From contig DAIDIH010000057.1 of the NCBI GenBank assembly GCA_027459465.1, forward strand, positions 36,516 to 100,515: 64,000 nt of DNA. Reading direction: 5' to 3'. The notes below the pieces were generated by a model. That model ran no database searches and had not been told where the DNA came from. It worked only from the letters and a program-made list of their open reading frames with translations. This document shows positions 47,415-56,594 of this stretch, one piece after another (the stretch's first letter is position 1; each line of letters opens with the position of its first letter). The DNA is from Bryobacterales bacterium (lineage in GTDB: Bacteria > Acidobacteriota > Terriglobia > Bryobacterales > Bryobacteraceae). Made by a program: the position numbers and the translations under genes.

Positions 47415-48728
47415 TCAACTCACCAGCGCCGGCGCCAGGTACTTCGCCTTCGCCGCATACTCGGTCAACTCATCCCGAAACTTCGGATGCGCGATCCCAA
47501 TCAATGCCTCGGCCCGCTGCCGCAGCGTCTTCCCATGCAGCGACGCCACCCCGAACTCCGTCACCACGTAATGCACATCCGCCCGCGACGTCACCACCCC
47601 CGTCCCCGCGTCCGGCATCGCCGCAATCCGCGAAATCGTCCCGCCCTTCGCCGTCGCCGGCAGCGCAATCACCGGCCGCCCGCCCTTGGCCCGCGCCGCG
47701 CCCCGCAGAAAATCCACCTGCCCCCCAAACCCGCTGTACGGCCGCGTCCCAATCGAGTCCGAACACACCTGCCCCGTCAAATCCACCTGCATCGCCGAAT
47801 TGATCGCCACCATGTTCTCGTTCCGCGCCACCACAAACGGATCGTTGACATATTTGATCGGATGAAACTCGAAAAACGGGTTCTCCTCGAGGAAATCGAA
47901 CAGCTTCTTCGTCCCCAGCACAAACCCCACCACCGCCTTCCCCGTGTGCAGCGTCTTCCGCGCCCCGTTGATCACACCCTTCTCAATCAGCGGAATCACC
48001 CCGTCCGACACCAGCTCGGAATGAATCCCCAGGTCCCGATGGTCTTCTAAACAGGTCAGCACCGCATCCGGAATCCCGCCGATCCCCAACTGCAGCGTCG
48101 CCCCATCCGGCACCAGCCCCGCCACGTTCTCCGCGATCCTCCGGTGCACCTCCGTGTACGGCTCCCGCTCGAACTCGAGCAGCGGCCGGTTCGTCTCCAC
48201 CGCCGCGTCCACCTCGCTCACATGCAGGAAGCAGTCCCCGTACGTCCGCGGCATCTGCTCGTTCACTTCCGCAATCACATATTTCGCCGACCGCGCCGCC
48301 GTCAGCGAACAGTCCACCGCCACGCCAAAACTCATGTACCCATGCCGGTCCGGCGGCGCCACCTGCACCAAAGCCACATCCAGCGGCAGCGCCCCGTTCG
48401 TCAACAAATCGTCGATCTCGCTCAAAAAAACCGGCGTATAATCCGCCCGCCCGCTCTGCACCGCCTCCCGCACATTCGAGCCCATGAACAATGCGTTGTG
48501 CCGGAAAATCCCCTCATACTCCGGCCTCGCATACGCCGCATCGCCCAGCGTCAGCATGCTCGTCACTTCTACGTTCCGCAACACCGGCGCCCGTCCCACC
48601 AGCGCATCCACCAAAGGCTGCGGCGTCGCGTTCCCCTGCTGGATCCACACCCGGTCCCCGGACTCCACCACCCGCAGCGCCTCCCGCGCCGTCTTCCTCT
48701 TCGCCTCGTACTCTTCCCGCCACGCCAT
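47415..48728 (-). CDS. Acyl-CoA hydrolase/CoA-transferase (acetyl-CoA hydrolase family)
   Basis: A 437-residue protein. The pattern [26 protein letters not shown] (probable catalytic Glu), [14 protein letters not shown] and [18 protein letters not shown] fits the acetyl-CoA hydrolase/4-hydroxybutyrate CoA-transferase family. It moves CoA between a short acyl group and an acceptor acid. As first gene of the operon it probably releases or activates the short acids handled by the oxidoreductase. Confidence 0.88.
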   Translation of the reverse strand: MAWREEYEAKRKTAREALRVVESGDRVWIQQGNATPQPLVDALVGRAPVLRNVEVTSMLTLGDAAYARPEYEGIFRHNALFMGSNVREAVQSGRADYTPVFLSEIDDLLTNGALPLDVALVQVAPPDRHGYMSFGVAVDCSLTAARSAKYVIAEVNEQMPRTYGDCFLHVSEVDAAVETNRPLLEFEREPYTEVHRRIAENVAGLVPDGATLQLGIGGIPDAVLTCLEDHRDLGIHSELVSDGVIPLIEKGVINGARKTLHTGKAVVGFVLGTKKLFDFLEENPFFEFHPIKYVNDPFVVARNENMVAINSAMQVDLTGQVCSDSIGTRPYSGFGGQVDFLRGAARAKGGRPVIALPATAKGGTISRIAAMPDAGTGVVTSRADVHYVVTEFGVASLHGKTLRQRAEALIGIAHPKFRDELTEYAAKAKYLAPALVS

Positions 48729-48885
48729 CCCGCAATTCCCCCGTATCTAATCTATAAACACCACTTTCATGTGGTGCTTGCTCTTCACCCACCCAAAGCA
48801 TAATCCCGTTTCCCTGTTCCGTCAATGCACGCCGCGCCTCCCCGGACCACCTGCCCTCCGGTGCGAAAATCGATCAGGAGCGCTT

Positions 48886-50277
48886 ATGGACCCCGAAGCC
48901 GGGAACCCGTCCCTACGCTTTCGTCTCGAGCACGACTCCATGGGGGACGTGCGCGTTCCCGCCGAAGCCCTCTATGGAGCGCAGACGCAGCGCGCGGTCG
49001 AAAACTTCCCCATCAGCCGGCTTCGCTTCCCCCGGCCCTTTCTCCGCGCCCTCGGCCTCATCAAAGCCTGCGCCGCTCGCGTCAACGCGCAACTCGGCGC
49101 ACTCCCGCCCGCCCTCGCTGCCGCCATCGAGAACGCGGCCAATCAAGTGACGGAGGGCGCCCACGACGCCCACTTCGTCGTCGACGTGTTCCAGACCGGA
49201 AGCGGCACCTCCACCAACATGAACGCCAACGAGGTCATCGCCCGGCTTTCCCACACGCACCCGAATGATCACGTCAACCGCAGCCAGTCGAGCAACGACG
49301 TGATCCCCACCGCCATCCACATCGCCGCCGCCGAACTCGCAACCGGCCAATTGCTGCCGGAAATGGAGAAACTCCGCTCGGCCCTCGAGCAAAAATCGCT
49401 CGAGCTTTGGGACGTCGTCAAGGTCGGCCGCACTCACCTGCAGGATGCCGTTCCCCTCCGCCTCGGCCAGGAATTCAGCGGCTACGCCCGCCAGGTGGAA
49501 CTCGCCGCGGCGCGCCTGACTCTCGCCCTCGACGGGATTTATGAGTTACCCATCGGAGGAACCGCCGTCGGCACCGGACTCAATGCCCCGCCCGGCTTCG
49601 GCGCCGCCGTCACCCAACTCATCGCCGGCCGCACCGGCCTTCCCTTCCGCGAAGCCCGCAACCACTTCGAAGCCCAGGCCGCCCGCGACGCCGTATCCTT
49701 TCTAAGCGGCGCCCTGAGAACTTACTCGATCGCCCTCACCAAGATCGCCAACGATATCCGCTGGCTCGCCTCCGGCCCGCGCTGCGGCATCGCCGAAGTC
49801 CGCCTGCCGGCCGTGCAGCCTGGCTCCAGCATCATGCCGGGCAAAGTCAACCCCGTCATCGCCGAAAGCGTCCTCATGGTTTGCGCCCAGGTAATCGGCT
49901 ACGACGCCGCCATCGCCTGGGCCTGCGCCGCCGGCAATTTCGAACTCAACACCATGATGCCCGTCATCGCCTATGATCTGCTCGAGTCTCTCGATATCCT
50001 CGCCGCGGCCACACGCAACTTCACCCAACGCTGCGTCGAAGGCATCGAGGCCGACCCCGATCGCGCCCGCTCGCTCCTTGAGCGCTCCTTCGCCCTCGCC
50101 ACCGCCTTAGCCCCCGAAATCGGCTACGAACGCACCGCCGCCATCGTCCACGAAGCCTGGCAGTCCAATCGCTCGGTCCGCGAAGTCGCCGAAGAAAAAA
50201 GCGGCCTGTCTGCCGAAAGGCTGAACCAACTCTTCGACGCGGCCCGGCAGGCCGGCGGCCCACCACACCCACCCTAA
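48886..50277 (+). CDS. fumC: Fumarate hydratase, class II
   Basis: A 463-residue protein; ATG 48886 follows CAGGAGCGC. Family motifs are GSGTSTNMNANEVIA, NRSQSSNDVIPTAIHIA, GRTHLQDAVPLRLGQEF and the flexible loop GSSIMPGKVNPV. It interconverts fumarate and malate in the citric acid cycle. GSGTSTNMN favours fumarase over aspartase, which has GAGTS. It is divergent from the CoA-transferase operon across 157 bases. Confidence 0.92.
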   Translation: MDPEAGNPSLRFRLEHDSMGDVRVPAEALYGAQTQRAVENFPISRLRFPRPFLRALGLIKACAARVNAQLGALPPALAAAIENAANQVTEGAHDAHFVVDVFQTGSGTSTNMNANEVIARLSHTHPNDHVNRSQSSNDVIPTAIHIAAAELATGQLLPEMEKLRSALEQKSLELWDVVKVGRTHLQDAVPLRLGQEFSGYARQVELAAARLTLALDGIYELPIGGTAVGTGLNAPPGFGAAVTQLIAGRTGLPFREARNHFEAQAARDAVSFLSGALRTYSIALTKIANDIRWLASGPRCGIAEVRLPAVQPGSSIMPGKVNPVIAESVLMVCAQVIGYDAAIAWACAAGNFELNTMMPVIAYDLLESLDILAAATRNFTQRCVEGIEADPDRARSLLERSFALATALAPEIGYERTAAIVHEAWQSNRSVREVAEEKSGLSAERLNQLFDAARQAGGPPHPP

Positions 50278-50326
50278 CCGCCTCGAAATCCCTCTTCCCA
50301 CTCCCCCGCCGCGCCATTCTTCTTCC

Positions 50327-50356
50327 TTGACGCTGCCCATTTTGTCCCTATACAAT
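50327..50356 (+). promoter_or_regulatory. Sigma-70-type promoter
   Basis: TTGACG (50327-50332) and TACAAT (50351-50356) are 18 bp apart, a near-consensus pair. They lie 61 bases upstream of ATG 50418. It should transcribe the secreted-protein gene. Confidence 0.6.
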
Positions 50357-50417
50357 CGGCAAATCGATCCAACGGTCGATGCTCGCCGGCCCGAAATACG
50401 CGCCTGGGAGGGCTCGG

Positions 50418-51134
50418 ATGCGGAACACTCTCGTCACATTCATTGCGTTGGCGTCGGCACTTCTGATTTCCTCGCCGGACGCAGGCCGGCAGGCAGTCGC
50501 ACAGGAGGCAAACACAGCCTATCCGAGGATGGCTCCCCTGGACCAGTATCTGATCTCCGACGAAAACTCCGAGATTGCGCTCGCCCGCAGCGCCGCGCCG
50601 AAGTCCATTTCCGCCGCGGCCGCCGTGATGGTGCTGGGGCGCAAGGGCTACAAGACCGCTGTGAAGGGCACAAATGGATTTCTCTGCCTCGTCGAGAGAT
50701 CGTGGGCGCAGGACTCCGATAACGCGGAGTACTGGAACCCGAAGATGCGCGCGCCCCATTGCTTCAACGCCATCGCCGCAAAGACCTTTGCGCCCATTTA
50801 TCTGAGGAAGACCAGACTCGTGCTGGCGGGAAAGTCGAGAGAGGAAGTCGCCCGGGAAATTGCAGCCGCGCTGGACAACAAAGAGTTACCCGCCCTGGAG
50901 CCAGGCGCGATGGCTTATATGATGTCGAAACAGCAGTACTTGAACGACCACGATAAGAATTGGCGCTCGCATGCGATGTTTTTCTTCGCCGGCGACATGA
51001 CCAACAGCTTCGCCGCCTCCGCTCCCGACTCGCCGGTCATGGTGGCGCATGACCCGGAAAGTCGCGTCACCGTTCTGTTCCTCCTCGCAGACAAGTGGTC
51101 CGATGGTTCGCCCGCTCCATCGAACACGCCCTGA
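50418..51134 (+). CDS. Secreted protein of unknown function
   Basis: A 238-residue protein. ATG 50418 was chosen over 50379 because GGGAGGGCTCGG precedes it and the signal peptide then starts cleanly (RNTLVTFIALASALLIS, cleavage near AVA-QEA). The mature part has KSISAAAAVMVLGRKGY, a Cys pair and ARSAAPK-type helices, with WRSHAMFFFAGDM near the end. No family is recognised. It is probably periplasmic. Confidence 0.7.
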   Translation: MRNTLVTFIALASALLISSPDAGRQAVAQEANTAYPRMAPLDQYLISDENSEIALARSAAPKSISAAAAVMVLGRKGYKTAVKGTNGFLCLVERSWAQDSDNAEYWNPKMRAPHCFNAIAAKTFAPIYLRKTRLVLAGKSREEVAREIAAALDNKELPALEPGAMAYMMSKQQYLNDHDKNWRSHAMFFFAGDMTNSFAASAPDSPVMVAHDPESRVTVLFLLADKWSDGSPAPSNTP

Positions 51135-51158
51135 TCCGCGCCCTGCCCCCGCCCCCGC

Positions 51159-52814
51159 TCACATCTCACCCCGCTTCGCCGCCCCCACCGCATGCTCCGC
51201 CGCCCGGTACGCCAGCGCCTGTATCGTCGCCGTCGGCTGCTGCCTCCCCGACGTCACGAAGTTACTCCCATCCACCAGATACAGGTTCCGAACGTCATGC
51301 GTCCGGCTATGCGCATCCACCACAGACTTCAACCGGTCCCGCCCCATCCGGCAAGTCCCCATCAGGTGCCGGCTCGGCATGTTATCCGTGACGGCCCACG
51401 GCTGAACCCACGTCTTCTTCGCCCCCGCCGCGTCCAGAATCTCCACTTGCTTCCCGATCAGCCATTTTATCGTCGCCGCATCGTCCGGATGATAGTCGTA
51501 GGTAATCCTCACCGCCGGCAACCCCCACGCATCTTTCACCTGAGGATCCAGAGTAACCGTGCTCTTCGCCTGCCCGAGCGACGTCGCGTGCGATAACAGC
51601 GCCATCGTGCGGCTGAAGTAAGTTCCAAGTAAGTTCTTGTACTCACTCCCCCACCGCGGCGCATCCGCCGGCAGTCCATGCAGCGCAAATCCCGCCGGAT
51701 AAAAATCGAACCGCGCATCGATCCCGCCGCCGCCATAGAATCCGCGCTTGGGGTCCGCCGCATAGTAATCGTGAATCAGCCGCGTTACCTGAATCCCTTT
51801 GTACTCATTCAGCGGATGCTCGAACAGGCCCTGCACTTCGGACCCGTTATCCCACATGAGGTACTTCCCCACCAGGCCGCTCGAATTCGCCAGACCCTCC
51901 GGAAAACGCGCCGACTTCGACAGCAGCAGTAACTTCGGCGTCTCCACCCCATTGGCGCAAACAAACACCGCCTTCGCCCGCTGAATGACTTCTTGCCGCC
52001 TCCCGTCAAAGTAAACCGCGCCCGTCGCCCGCCCCGCGCTGTCGGTCTCAATCTTCCGCACGTAGCAGTTCGCCCGCACCTCGCACCGCCCCGTCGCCTC
52101 CGCCGCCGGAATCACGCTCACCAGCGTGCTCGACTTCGCCCGCATCTCGCACCCGAACGATTCGCAAAATCCGCAGTTCGAGCACGCCGCCCGCCCTTGA
52201 TACGGCCGCGAAAGTATCGCCACCGGCGCCGGAAACGGATGCAGCCCCAGCTTCTTCGTCGCCCGCTCGAACAGCACCCCCGAAGACTTCACCGGCATCG
52301 GCGGCAGCGGATACGGCTTCGATCGCGGCGCCTCGAACGGATTCGCCCCCGCCAGCCCTGACACGCCCAACTCGTACTCGGCCTTCGTGTAATACGGCTC
52401 CAGGTCCGCATAAGAGATCGGCCAATCCTGAAGTTCGGCCCCGCTTACCTCGCCGAACAAACTCCGCTCCCGGAAATCGCTCTCATGAAACCGCCAGTAG
52501 TTGGCGGTAAAATGCACGCTGCCTCCGCCCACCTGCCGCCCGTATTCGATCGCTTTCATCGGTACCGCAACATCCGCCTCCGACTTACGATGCAGGATCG
52601 GCTGAACCTTCGGATCGTTCGTCAACCCCGGCTCAAACGTGTACTTGATTTCATCGTGCGAGTAATCCTTCTCGTGTAAGTAGGGCCCTTGCTCCAGCAC
52701 CACCACCTGAAACCCCGCCGTCGCTAACTCCTTCGCCACAACGCCCCCCGCCGCGCCCGCCCCGATCACCAGAAAATCAACGCGGTCCGAAGGCCGGAAC
52801 TTCACCCCGCTCAT
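51159..52814 (-). CDS. GMC-family FAD dehydrogenase
   Basis: A 551-residue protein; the start 52814 overlaps the partner gene stop (ATGA). The FAD motif is VDFLVIGAGAAGGVVAKELA; the C terminus has GTCRMGRD and NLYLVDGSNFVTSGRQQPTA, as in gluconate/glucose-type GMC dehydrogenases. A Cys cluster (CSNCGFCESFGC, about residue 200) is where FAD-glucose dehydrogenases carry an iron-sulphur cluster. It probably oxidises a sugar or polyol at the membrane. Confidence 0.9.
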   Translation of the reverse strand: MSGVKFRPSDRVDFLVIGAGAAGGVVAKELATAGFQVVVLEQGPYLHEKDYSHDEIKYTFEPGLTNDPKVQPILHRKSEADVAVPMKAIEYGRQVGGGSVHFTANYWRFHESDFRERSLFGEVSGAELQDWPISYADLEPYYTKAEYELGVSGLAGANPFEAPRSKPYPLPPMPVKSSGVLFERATKKLGLHPFPAPVAILSRPYQGRAACSNCGFCESFGCEMRAKSSTLVSVIPAAEATGRCEVRANCYVRKIETDSAGRATGAVYFDGRRQEVIQRAKAVFVCANGVETPKLLLLSKSARFPEGLANSSGLVGKYLMWDNGSEVQGLFEHPLNEYKGIQVTRLIHDYYAADPKRGFYGGGGIDARFDFYPAGFALHGLPADAPRWGSEYKNLLGTYFSRTMALLSHATSLGQAKSTVTLDPQVKDAWGLPAVRITYDYHPDDAATIKWLIGKQVEILDAAGAKKTWVQPWAVTDNMPSRHLMGTCRMGRDRLKSVVDAHSRTHDVRNLYLVDGSNFVTSGRQQPTATIQALAYRAAEHAVGAAKRGEM

Positions 52815-53380
52815 TCCTTCTCCCCACTTACTTCCGCGTCGTAGTAACCAAACGGCGGCTGGTACGCCATCCATCCCTCAAACCCGATCTGCCGCCACCC
52901 GACTTTCCCCCGGTTCCCCCCATACCTCGGATCACCCAGAAACCCAAGCACCGTATGCGTCCGGAGTAACTCGAAGAATTCCGTATTCTCAATGCTCCGG
53001 ATCAGCGCCTTCTGCTGCTCATCGCTCAGCGCCGCGATCCCCGCCGAACCCGGAAACATCTCCAGGCGCTTCTTCTGTAACTCCGCCATCCCCGTCCGGT
53101 ACGCCTCCCGCTCATCACGCGCAAACGTCTCGAGCGCCCGGTCGATAAAGTAAATCACGCCCGCCTCCCGCGCCCCCGGCCCATCCGTCGACGGAATAAT
53201 CTGCGCCGCAATCGCCTCAATCTCCCCGGCGCTGTCCTTGTCGAAACTCTTAAACTCCCCACCCCCGGCCTGCACCCGCTCCCGCGCCTGCTCCTGCGCG
53301 GCGATTAGCTCCGGCCACGCCGCCATCGCCAGCGACGACAACATCCACTCCCTCCGCGTTGCGCCCATAGTGTGTTGCAT
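52811..53380 (-). CDS. Gluconate 2-dehydrogenase subunit 3 family protein
   Basis: A 189-residue protein. The N terminus has a twin-Arg-like RREWMLSSLAMAAWP signal, suggesting Tat export together with the GMC subunit. AIAAQIIPSTDGPGAREAGV and YFIDRALETF are typical of subunit 3. The start may be the second Met (MGATRREW). The cytochrome c subunit usual in three-part gluconate dehydrogenases is not beside it. Confidence 0.85.
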   Translation of the reverse strand: MQHTMGATRREWMLSSLAMAAWPELIAAQEQARERVQAGGGEFKSFDKDSAGEIEAIAAQIIPSTDGPGAREAGVIYFIDRALETFARDEREAYRTGMAELQKKRLEMFPGSAGIAALSDEQQKALIRSIENTEFFELLRTHTVLGFLGDPRYGGNRGKVGWRQIGFEGWMAYQPPFGYYDAEVSGEKE

Positions 53381-53463
53381 TATCCCACGGACGTAAGTTA
53401 CTTGGGTCGCCCAGTCCCTCGCGGCGGCACGGCGCTATACTGGGCGCCTGAGGGAGGTGTGCT

Positions 53464-53736
53464 ATGCCGAAGTTCGTAATCGAAAGAGAAATCCCGGGAG
53501 CCGGAAAACTGTCCCCAGCCGAGTTACACTCGATCGCCCAGAAGTCCTGCAACGTCCTCCGCGCCATGGGGCCGCAAATCCAATGGGTCGAAAGCTTCGT
53601 CACCGACGACAAAATCTACTGCGTCTACATCGCTCCCGATGAAGCCGCCGTCCTCGAACATGCCCGCCAGGGCGGCTTCCCCGCCAATCGCATCTCTGAG
53701 GTCCGCTCCGTGATCGATCCAACTACTTCCGAGTAG
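53464..53736 (+). CDS. DUF4242 (nickel-binding SCO4226-like) protein
   Basis: A 90-residue protein with GGGAGGTGTGCT before ATG 53464. KFVIEREIPGAGKLSPAEL, IQWVESFVTDDKIYCVYIAP and the C-terminal RISEVRSVIDP fit the ferredoxin-like fold of DUF4242. Some members bind nickel. It is divergent from the GMC pair. The physiological role is unknown. Confidence 0.8.
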   Translation: MPKFVIEREIPGAGKLSPAELHSIAQKSCNVLRAMGPQIQWVESFVTDDKIYCVYIAPDEAAVLEHARQGGFPANRISEVRSVIDPTTSE

Positions 53737-53766
53737 AACCGCTACCGCACCCTAACGCCATCCTCG

Positions 53767-54351
53767 TCACTTCCGCGCCGCGAACGCCCGCCAGAACGCG
53801 TCCACCACCGCTTCCGCGCGCGGCCTCTGATCTTCCTGTGCCTCCCCGTCCTTGTGAAAGATATGCCAATACAGCATGGGCCCCAGCAACAGGCCGATCG
53901 CCATCTCCGCATCCAACCCCGCCTGCAACTCGCCTTTCTTCATCCCCCGCTCCACCAGCCGCCGAATCTCCCGCCTCGCCGGATCCGTCACCATCCTCCG
54001 CCACGCCGCCCCGAACGTCCGGTTCCGCGCCGAGTAGGCAATCACGTGCGGAAGAATCTTGTCCCGAAGCTCCGGATTCTCCGGCGGCCGGTAAGCCAGC
54101 AGCGCCGCCATGTCCGCCCGCGTGTCGCCCGTGTCGAACTTCGGCCGCGCCTTCAACCCGCTCGCCTCCGCCAGCATCTCCATAAGCAGCGCTTCCTTAT
54201 TCGCCCAATGCTTGTAAATCGTCGCCTTGCTCACGCCCGATCTGCGCGCCACCGCATCCATGCTCGTCCCCTCGATGCCCTGCTCGGCAATCAGTTCCAG
54301 CGCCGCCTTCAGCACTTTCTTGTGCGCGCTGGCGCTCGGTCCCCTCGGCAT
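53767..54351 (-). CDS. TetR-family repressor
   Basis: A 194-residue protein. The N-terminal HTH is GTSMDAVARRSGVSKATIYK HWANKEALL-type, and the C-terminal ligand domain is helical. It follows the ABC exporter permease by 3 bases and is probably transcribed with it. A 20-bp palindrome upstream of the ATPase gene (55902-55921) is its likely operator, giving negative autoregulation lifted by an exported compound. Confidence 0.9.
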   Translation of the reverse strand: MPRGPSASAHKKVLKAALELIAEQGIEGTSMDAVARRSGVSKATIYKHWANKEALLMEMLAEASGLKARPKFDTGDTRADMAALLAYRPPENPELRDKILPHVIAYSARNRTFGAAWRRMVTDPARREIRRLVERGMKKGELQAGLDAEMAIGLLLGPMLYWHIFHKDGEAQEDQRPRAEAVVDAFWRAFAARK

Positions 54352-54354
54352 CCC

Positions 54355-55101
54355 TCAAACCTCGATCTTCGAGAACAAGTGACTTCCGGCGCCCAGCAAC
54401 ACCAGCGCCACCGCCGCCAGCACCGCGACATCGGCCGCAAGCCCGAATTCCGCCCGGCCAATCAGCGTGCTTCTTAGCCCGTCCACCCCGTAGGCCAGCG
54501 GGTCCATCCGAGTAATGACGCTCAGCACCCGCGGCAGATGGTCGAGCGGAAAAAGCGCGCCCGAAAGGAAAAACACCGGCATCACCAGAAAATTCATCGT
54601 GAGCTGGAACCCCTGTATATTCTCGATCGCCGAGCCGATCGCCGTCCCCAGCGCGCTGAATAGCGCCGCGATCAGCCCCATGAACAGCAGCGCCAGCGGC
54701 AGCATCCGCAAATCCACTACCCGGAATCCGGCCACGAACGCTACCACCGCCACCAGCAGTCCCTGGATGCACGCCACCGTCGCCCCGCCCAGCGTCCGGC
54801 CCAGCATCACCTGAATCCGCGGCACCGGAGCAACGAGCGTCTCTTTCAAAAACCCGAACTGCCGGTCCCACAGAAGGCCCATTCCCGAGAAGACCGAGCT
54901 GAAAAGCACCGTCATCGCAATCACCCCCGGCGCCACAAACTGCACGTAACTTCCTTCGCCCGCCCTCTGGAACACCGGCCCCAGTCCGAAACCCAATGCC
55001 AGCAGATAAAGTAGCGGCTGCCCGAGCGATGCCACCACCTGCGCGCGCGACCGCACGTACCGCCGCAGCTCCCGCAGCCACAATATGTAAATCGCGCTCA
55101 T
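54355..55101 (-). CDS. ABC-2-type exporter permease
   Basis: A 248-residue membrane protein; ATG 55101 overlaps the ATPase stop (ATGA), better than 55116. Six spans are expected (VVASLGQPLLYLLALGFGLG, VIAMTVLFSSVF and others), with the ABC-2 signature NFLVMPVFFLSGALFPLDHL in the second half. It is like DrrB of drug exporters. It works with the adjoining ATPase. Confidence 0.9.
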   Translation of the reverse strand: MSAIYILWLRELRRYVRSRAQVVASLGQPLLYLLALGFGLGPVFQRAGEGSYVQFVAPGVIAMTVLFSSVFSGMGLLWDRQFGFLKETLVAPVPRIQVMLGRTLGGATVACIQGLLVAVVAFVAGFRVVDLRMLPLALLFMGLIAALFSALGTAIGSAIENIQGFQLTMNFLVMPVFFLSGALFPLDHLPRVLSVITRMDPLAYGVDGLRSTLIGRAEFGLAADVAVLAAVALVLLGAGSHLFSKIEV

Positions 55102-55892
55102 CGGCGGTTCCCCCACATCCTCGCCATCGTCTTCAGTTGATCGCGGCCCGCGTCCGCCGCCTCATCCCGGATCGTCGATCCCGTCAGCGCCAGGAACGCC
55201 TCTTCGAGCGATTCTTTCCCCGTCTGCTGCTTCAACTCCTGCGGCGAACCCAGCGCCACAATCTTCCCGTGGTCCATAATCGCGATCCGCTGCGCCACCC
55301 GTTCCGCCTCATCCATGTAATGCGTCGTCAGGAACACCGTCACCCCCTCGGTCTGATTCAGATGCTTCACATGGGTCCACAGTTGGTTCCGCGTCTGCGG
55401 ATCCAGCCCCAGCGTCGGCTCGTCCAGGAACAGAATCTTCGGCGTGTGCAGCAACCCTCGCGCAATCTCCAGCCGCCGCTTCATCCCTCCCGAAAACATC
55501 TTCACCAGGTCGTTGCGCCGCTCCCACAACTCGAACAGCCGCAGCAGCCGCTCGGTCCTTTCCGCCCGCACCTTCCGCGGCACGTGATAAAAAACCCCGT
55601 GCAGTTCCATGTTTTCCTGCGCGGTCATGTCTCCATCGAGACTCGGATCCTGAAACACAATCCCAAACCGCCGCCGCACCTCGTGAGGGTGCTTGGCCAC
55701 ATCGAGCCCATCGATCTCGATCGCCCCCGCCGTCGGCCGCAACAGCGTCGTCAGCATCTTGATCGTAGTCGTCTTCCCCGCCCCATTCGGCCCCAAAAAC
55801 GCGAAGATCTCCCCCGCCCCGACCTCGAACGAAATCCGGTCGACCGCGCAGAAATCCCCGAATTGACGAACAAGATTCTCAACCCGGATCAT
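55098..55892 (-). CDS. ABC transporter ATPase (DrrA-like)
   Basis: A 264-residue protein with Walker A GPNGAGKTT, Q-loop FQDPSLD, signature FSGGMKRRLEIARGLL, Walker B KILFLDEPT and H-loop TTHYMDEAE. The C-terminal extension resembles drug- or daunorubicin-type exporters. It is first in the leftward ATPase-permease-TetR operon. The TetR-type palindrome lies 10 bases upstream of the ATG. Confidence 0.93.
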   Translation of the reverse strand: MIRVENLVRQFGDFCAVDRISFEVGAGEIFAFLGPNGAGKTTTIKMLTTLLRPTAGAIEIDGLDVAKHPHEVRRRFGIVFQDPSLDGDMTAQENMELHGVFYHVPRKVRAERTERLLRLFELWERRNDLVKMFSGGMKRRLEIARGLLHTPKILFLDEPTLGLDPQTRNQLWTHVKHLNQTEGVTVFLTTHYMDEAERVAQRIAIMDHGKIVALGSPQELKQQTGKESLEEAFLALTGSTIRDEAADAGRDQLKTMARMWGNRR

Positions 55893-55901
55893 TTAACCAA
55901 T

Positions 55902-55921
55902 ACTAAACGGTTCAGTTTAGT
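55902..55921. promoter_or_regulatory. TetR-type operator palindrome
   Basis: ACTAAAC and GTTTAGT are perfect 7-base inverted arms around a 6-base centre (GGTTCA). The 20-bp site lies just upstream of the ATPase start, so bound repressor would block the promoter or initiation. The arms and spacing are those of known TetR/QacR-like sites. Confidence 0.6.
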
Positions 55922-56025
55922 TCGTCAACCCAAAACCGCCGCCGAATTAAACGGGCCCGCCCGTAGCGATTCAAGTTTCTGGCGAAGCCGTCCTCGTCTT
56001 GGCGAGTGACCTCGTAGCTCATCCC

Positions 56026-56490
56026 TCAGGAGATCGACTTGAGCGGAATCGTTTCGCCCCGCCCATGCTCCTCCAGCGCCGCGCGCAGGATGGCATCAAG
56101 CTCAGGGTCCAGCATAGACTCGAGTGCAACGATGCAGTCTTTTATCTGCTCGTTGCAACTCTCCAAGCAGCGAAGCGGCTCCCCCGCCTCGGGATCCTCA
56201 AAGTAACTCCGTTCCCTCGCGGTAGCAAGCGTACGCTTGGCCATCTGCTCCAACGGCAGTAGCTTCGCATGGAGCGACTGCACCAGCTCCCGGTCGTACG
56301 TGGCGGACTGCACAACGCGATCCGCGATGTAGAGCGCAGCCGCGTAAGGCCGCAGCATGTCCAGCACCGCGCGCGGCAGCACCTGCCTCGCCCGCTCGCC
56401 AGCCTCGGCATCGTCGATGTTCTTACGCGCAGCGCTGGCGAGCGCGGCTTGTTGCTCCATCTCTTCGCCAATGATGCCGAGTGTTGACAT
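56026..56490 (-). CDS. Hypothetical helical protein
   Basis: A protein of 154 residues if Met 56490 (STLGIIGEEMEQQ) is the start; an upstream ATG 56562 adds 24 residues of poor composition. All-helical, with several charged helices (RKNIDDAEAGERARQVLPRA) and a Cys pair (CLESCNEQIKDC). It sits alone between the ABC operon and decayed genes. No function known. Confidence 0.5.
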   Translation of the reverse strand: MSTLGIIGEEMEQQAALASAARKNIDDAEAGERARQVLPRAVLDMLRPYAAALYIADRVVQSATYDRELVQSLHAKLLPLEQMAKRTLATARERSYFEDPEAGEPLRCLESCNEQIKDCIVALESMLDPELDAILRAALEEHGRGETIPLKSIS

Positions 56491-56594
56491 CGCGATACCC
56501 TCCCACAGACCATGATGACACGCAGCCGCGCACGACAATTCTTCGCTCCCGCCCCGCTGCACCGCCTTCGAACAACAGACCCCGCTGCCTCACC

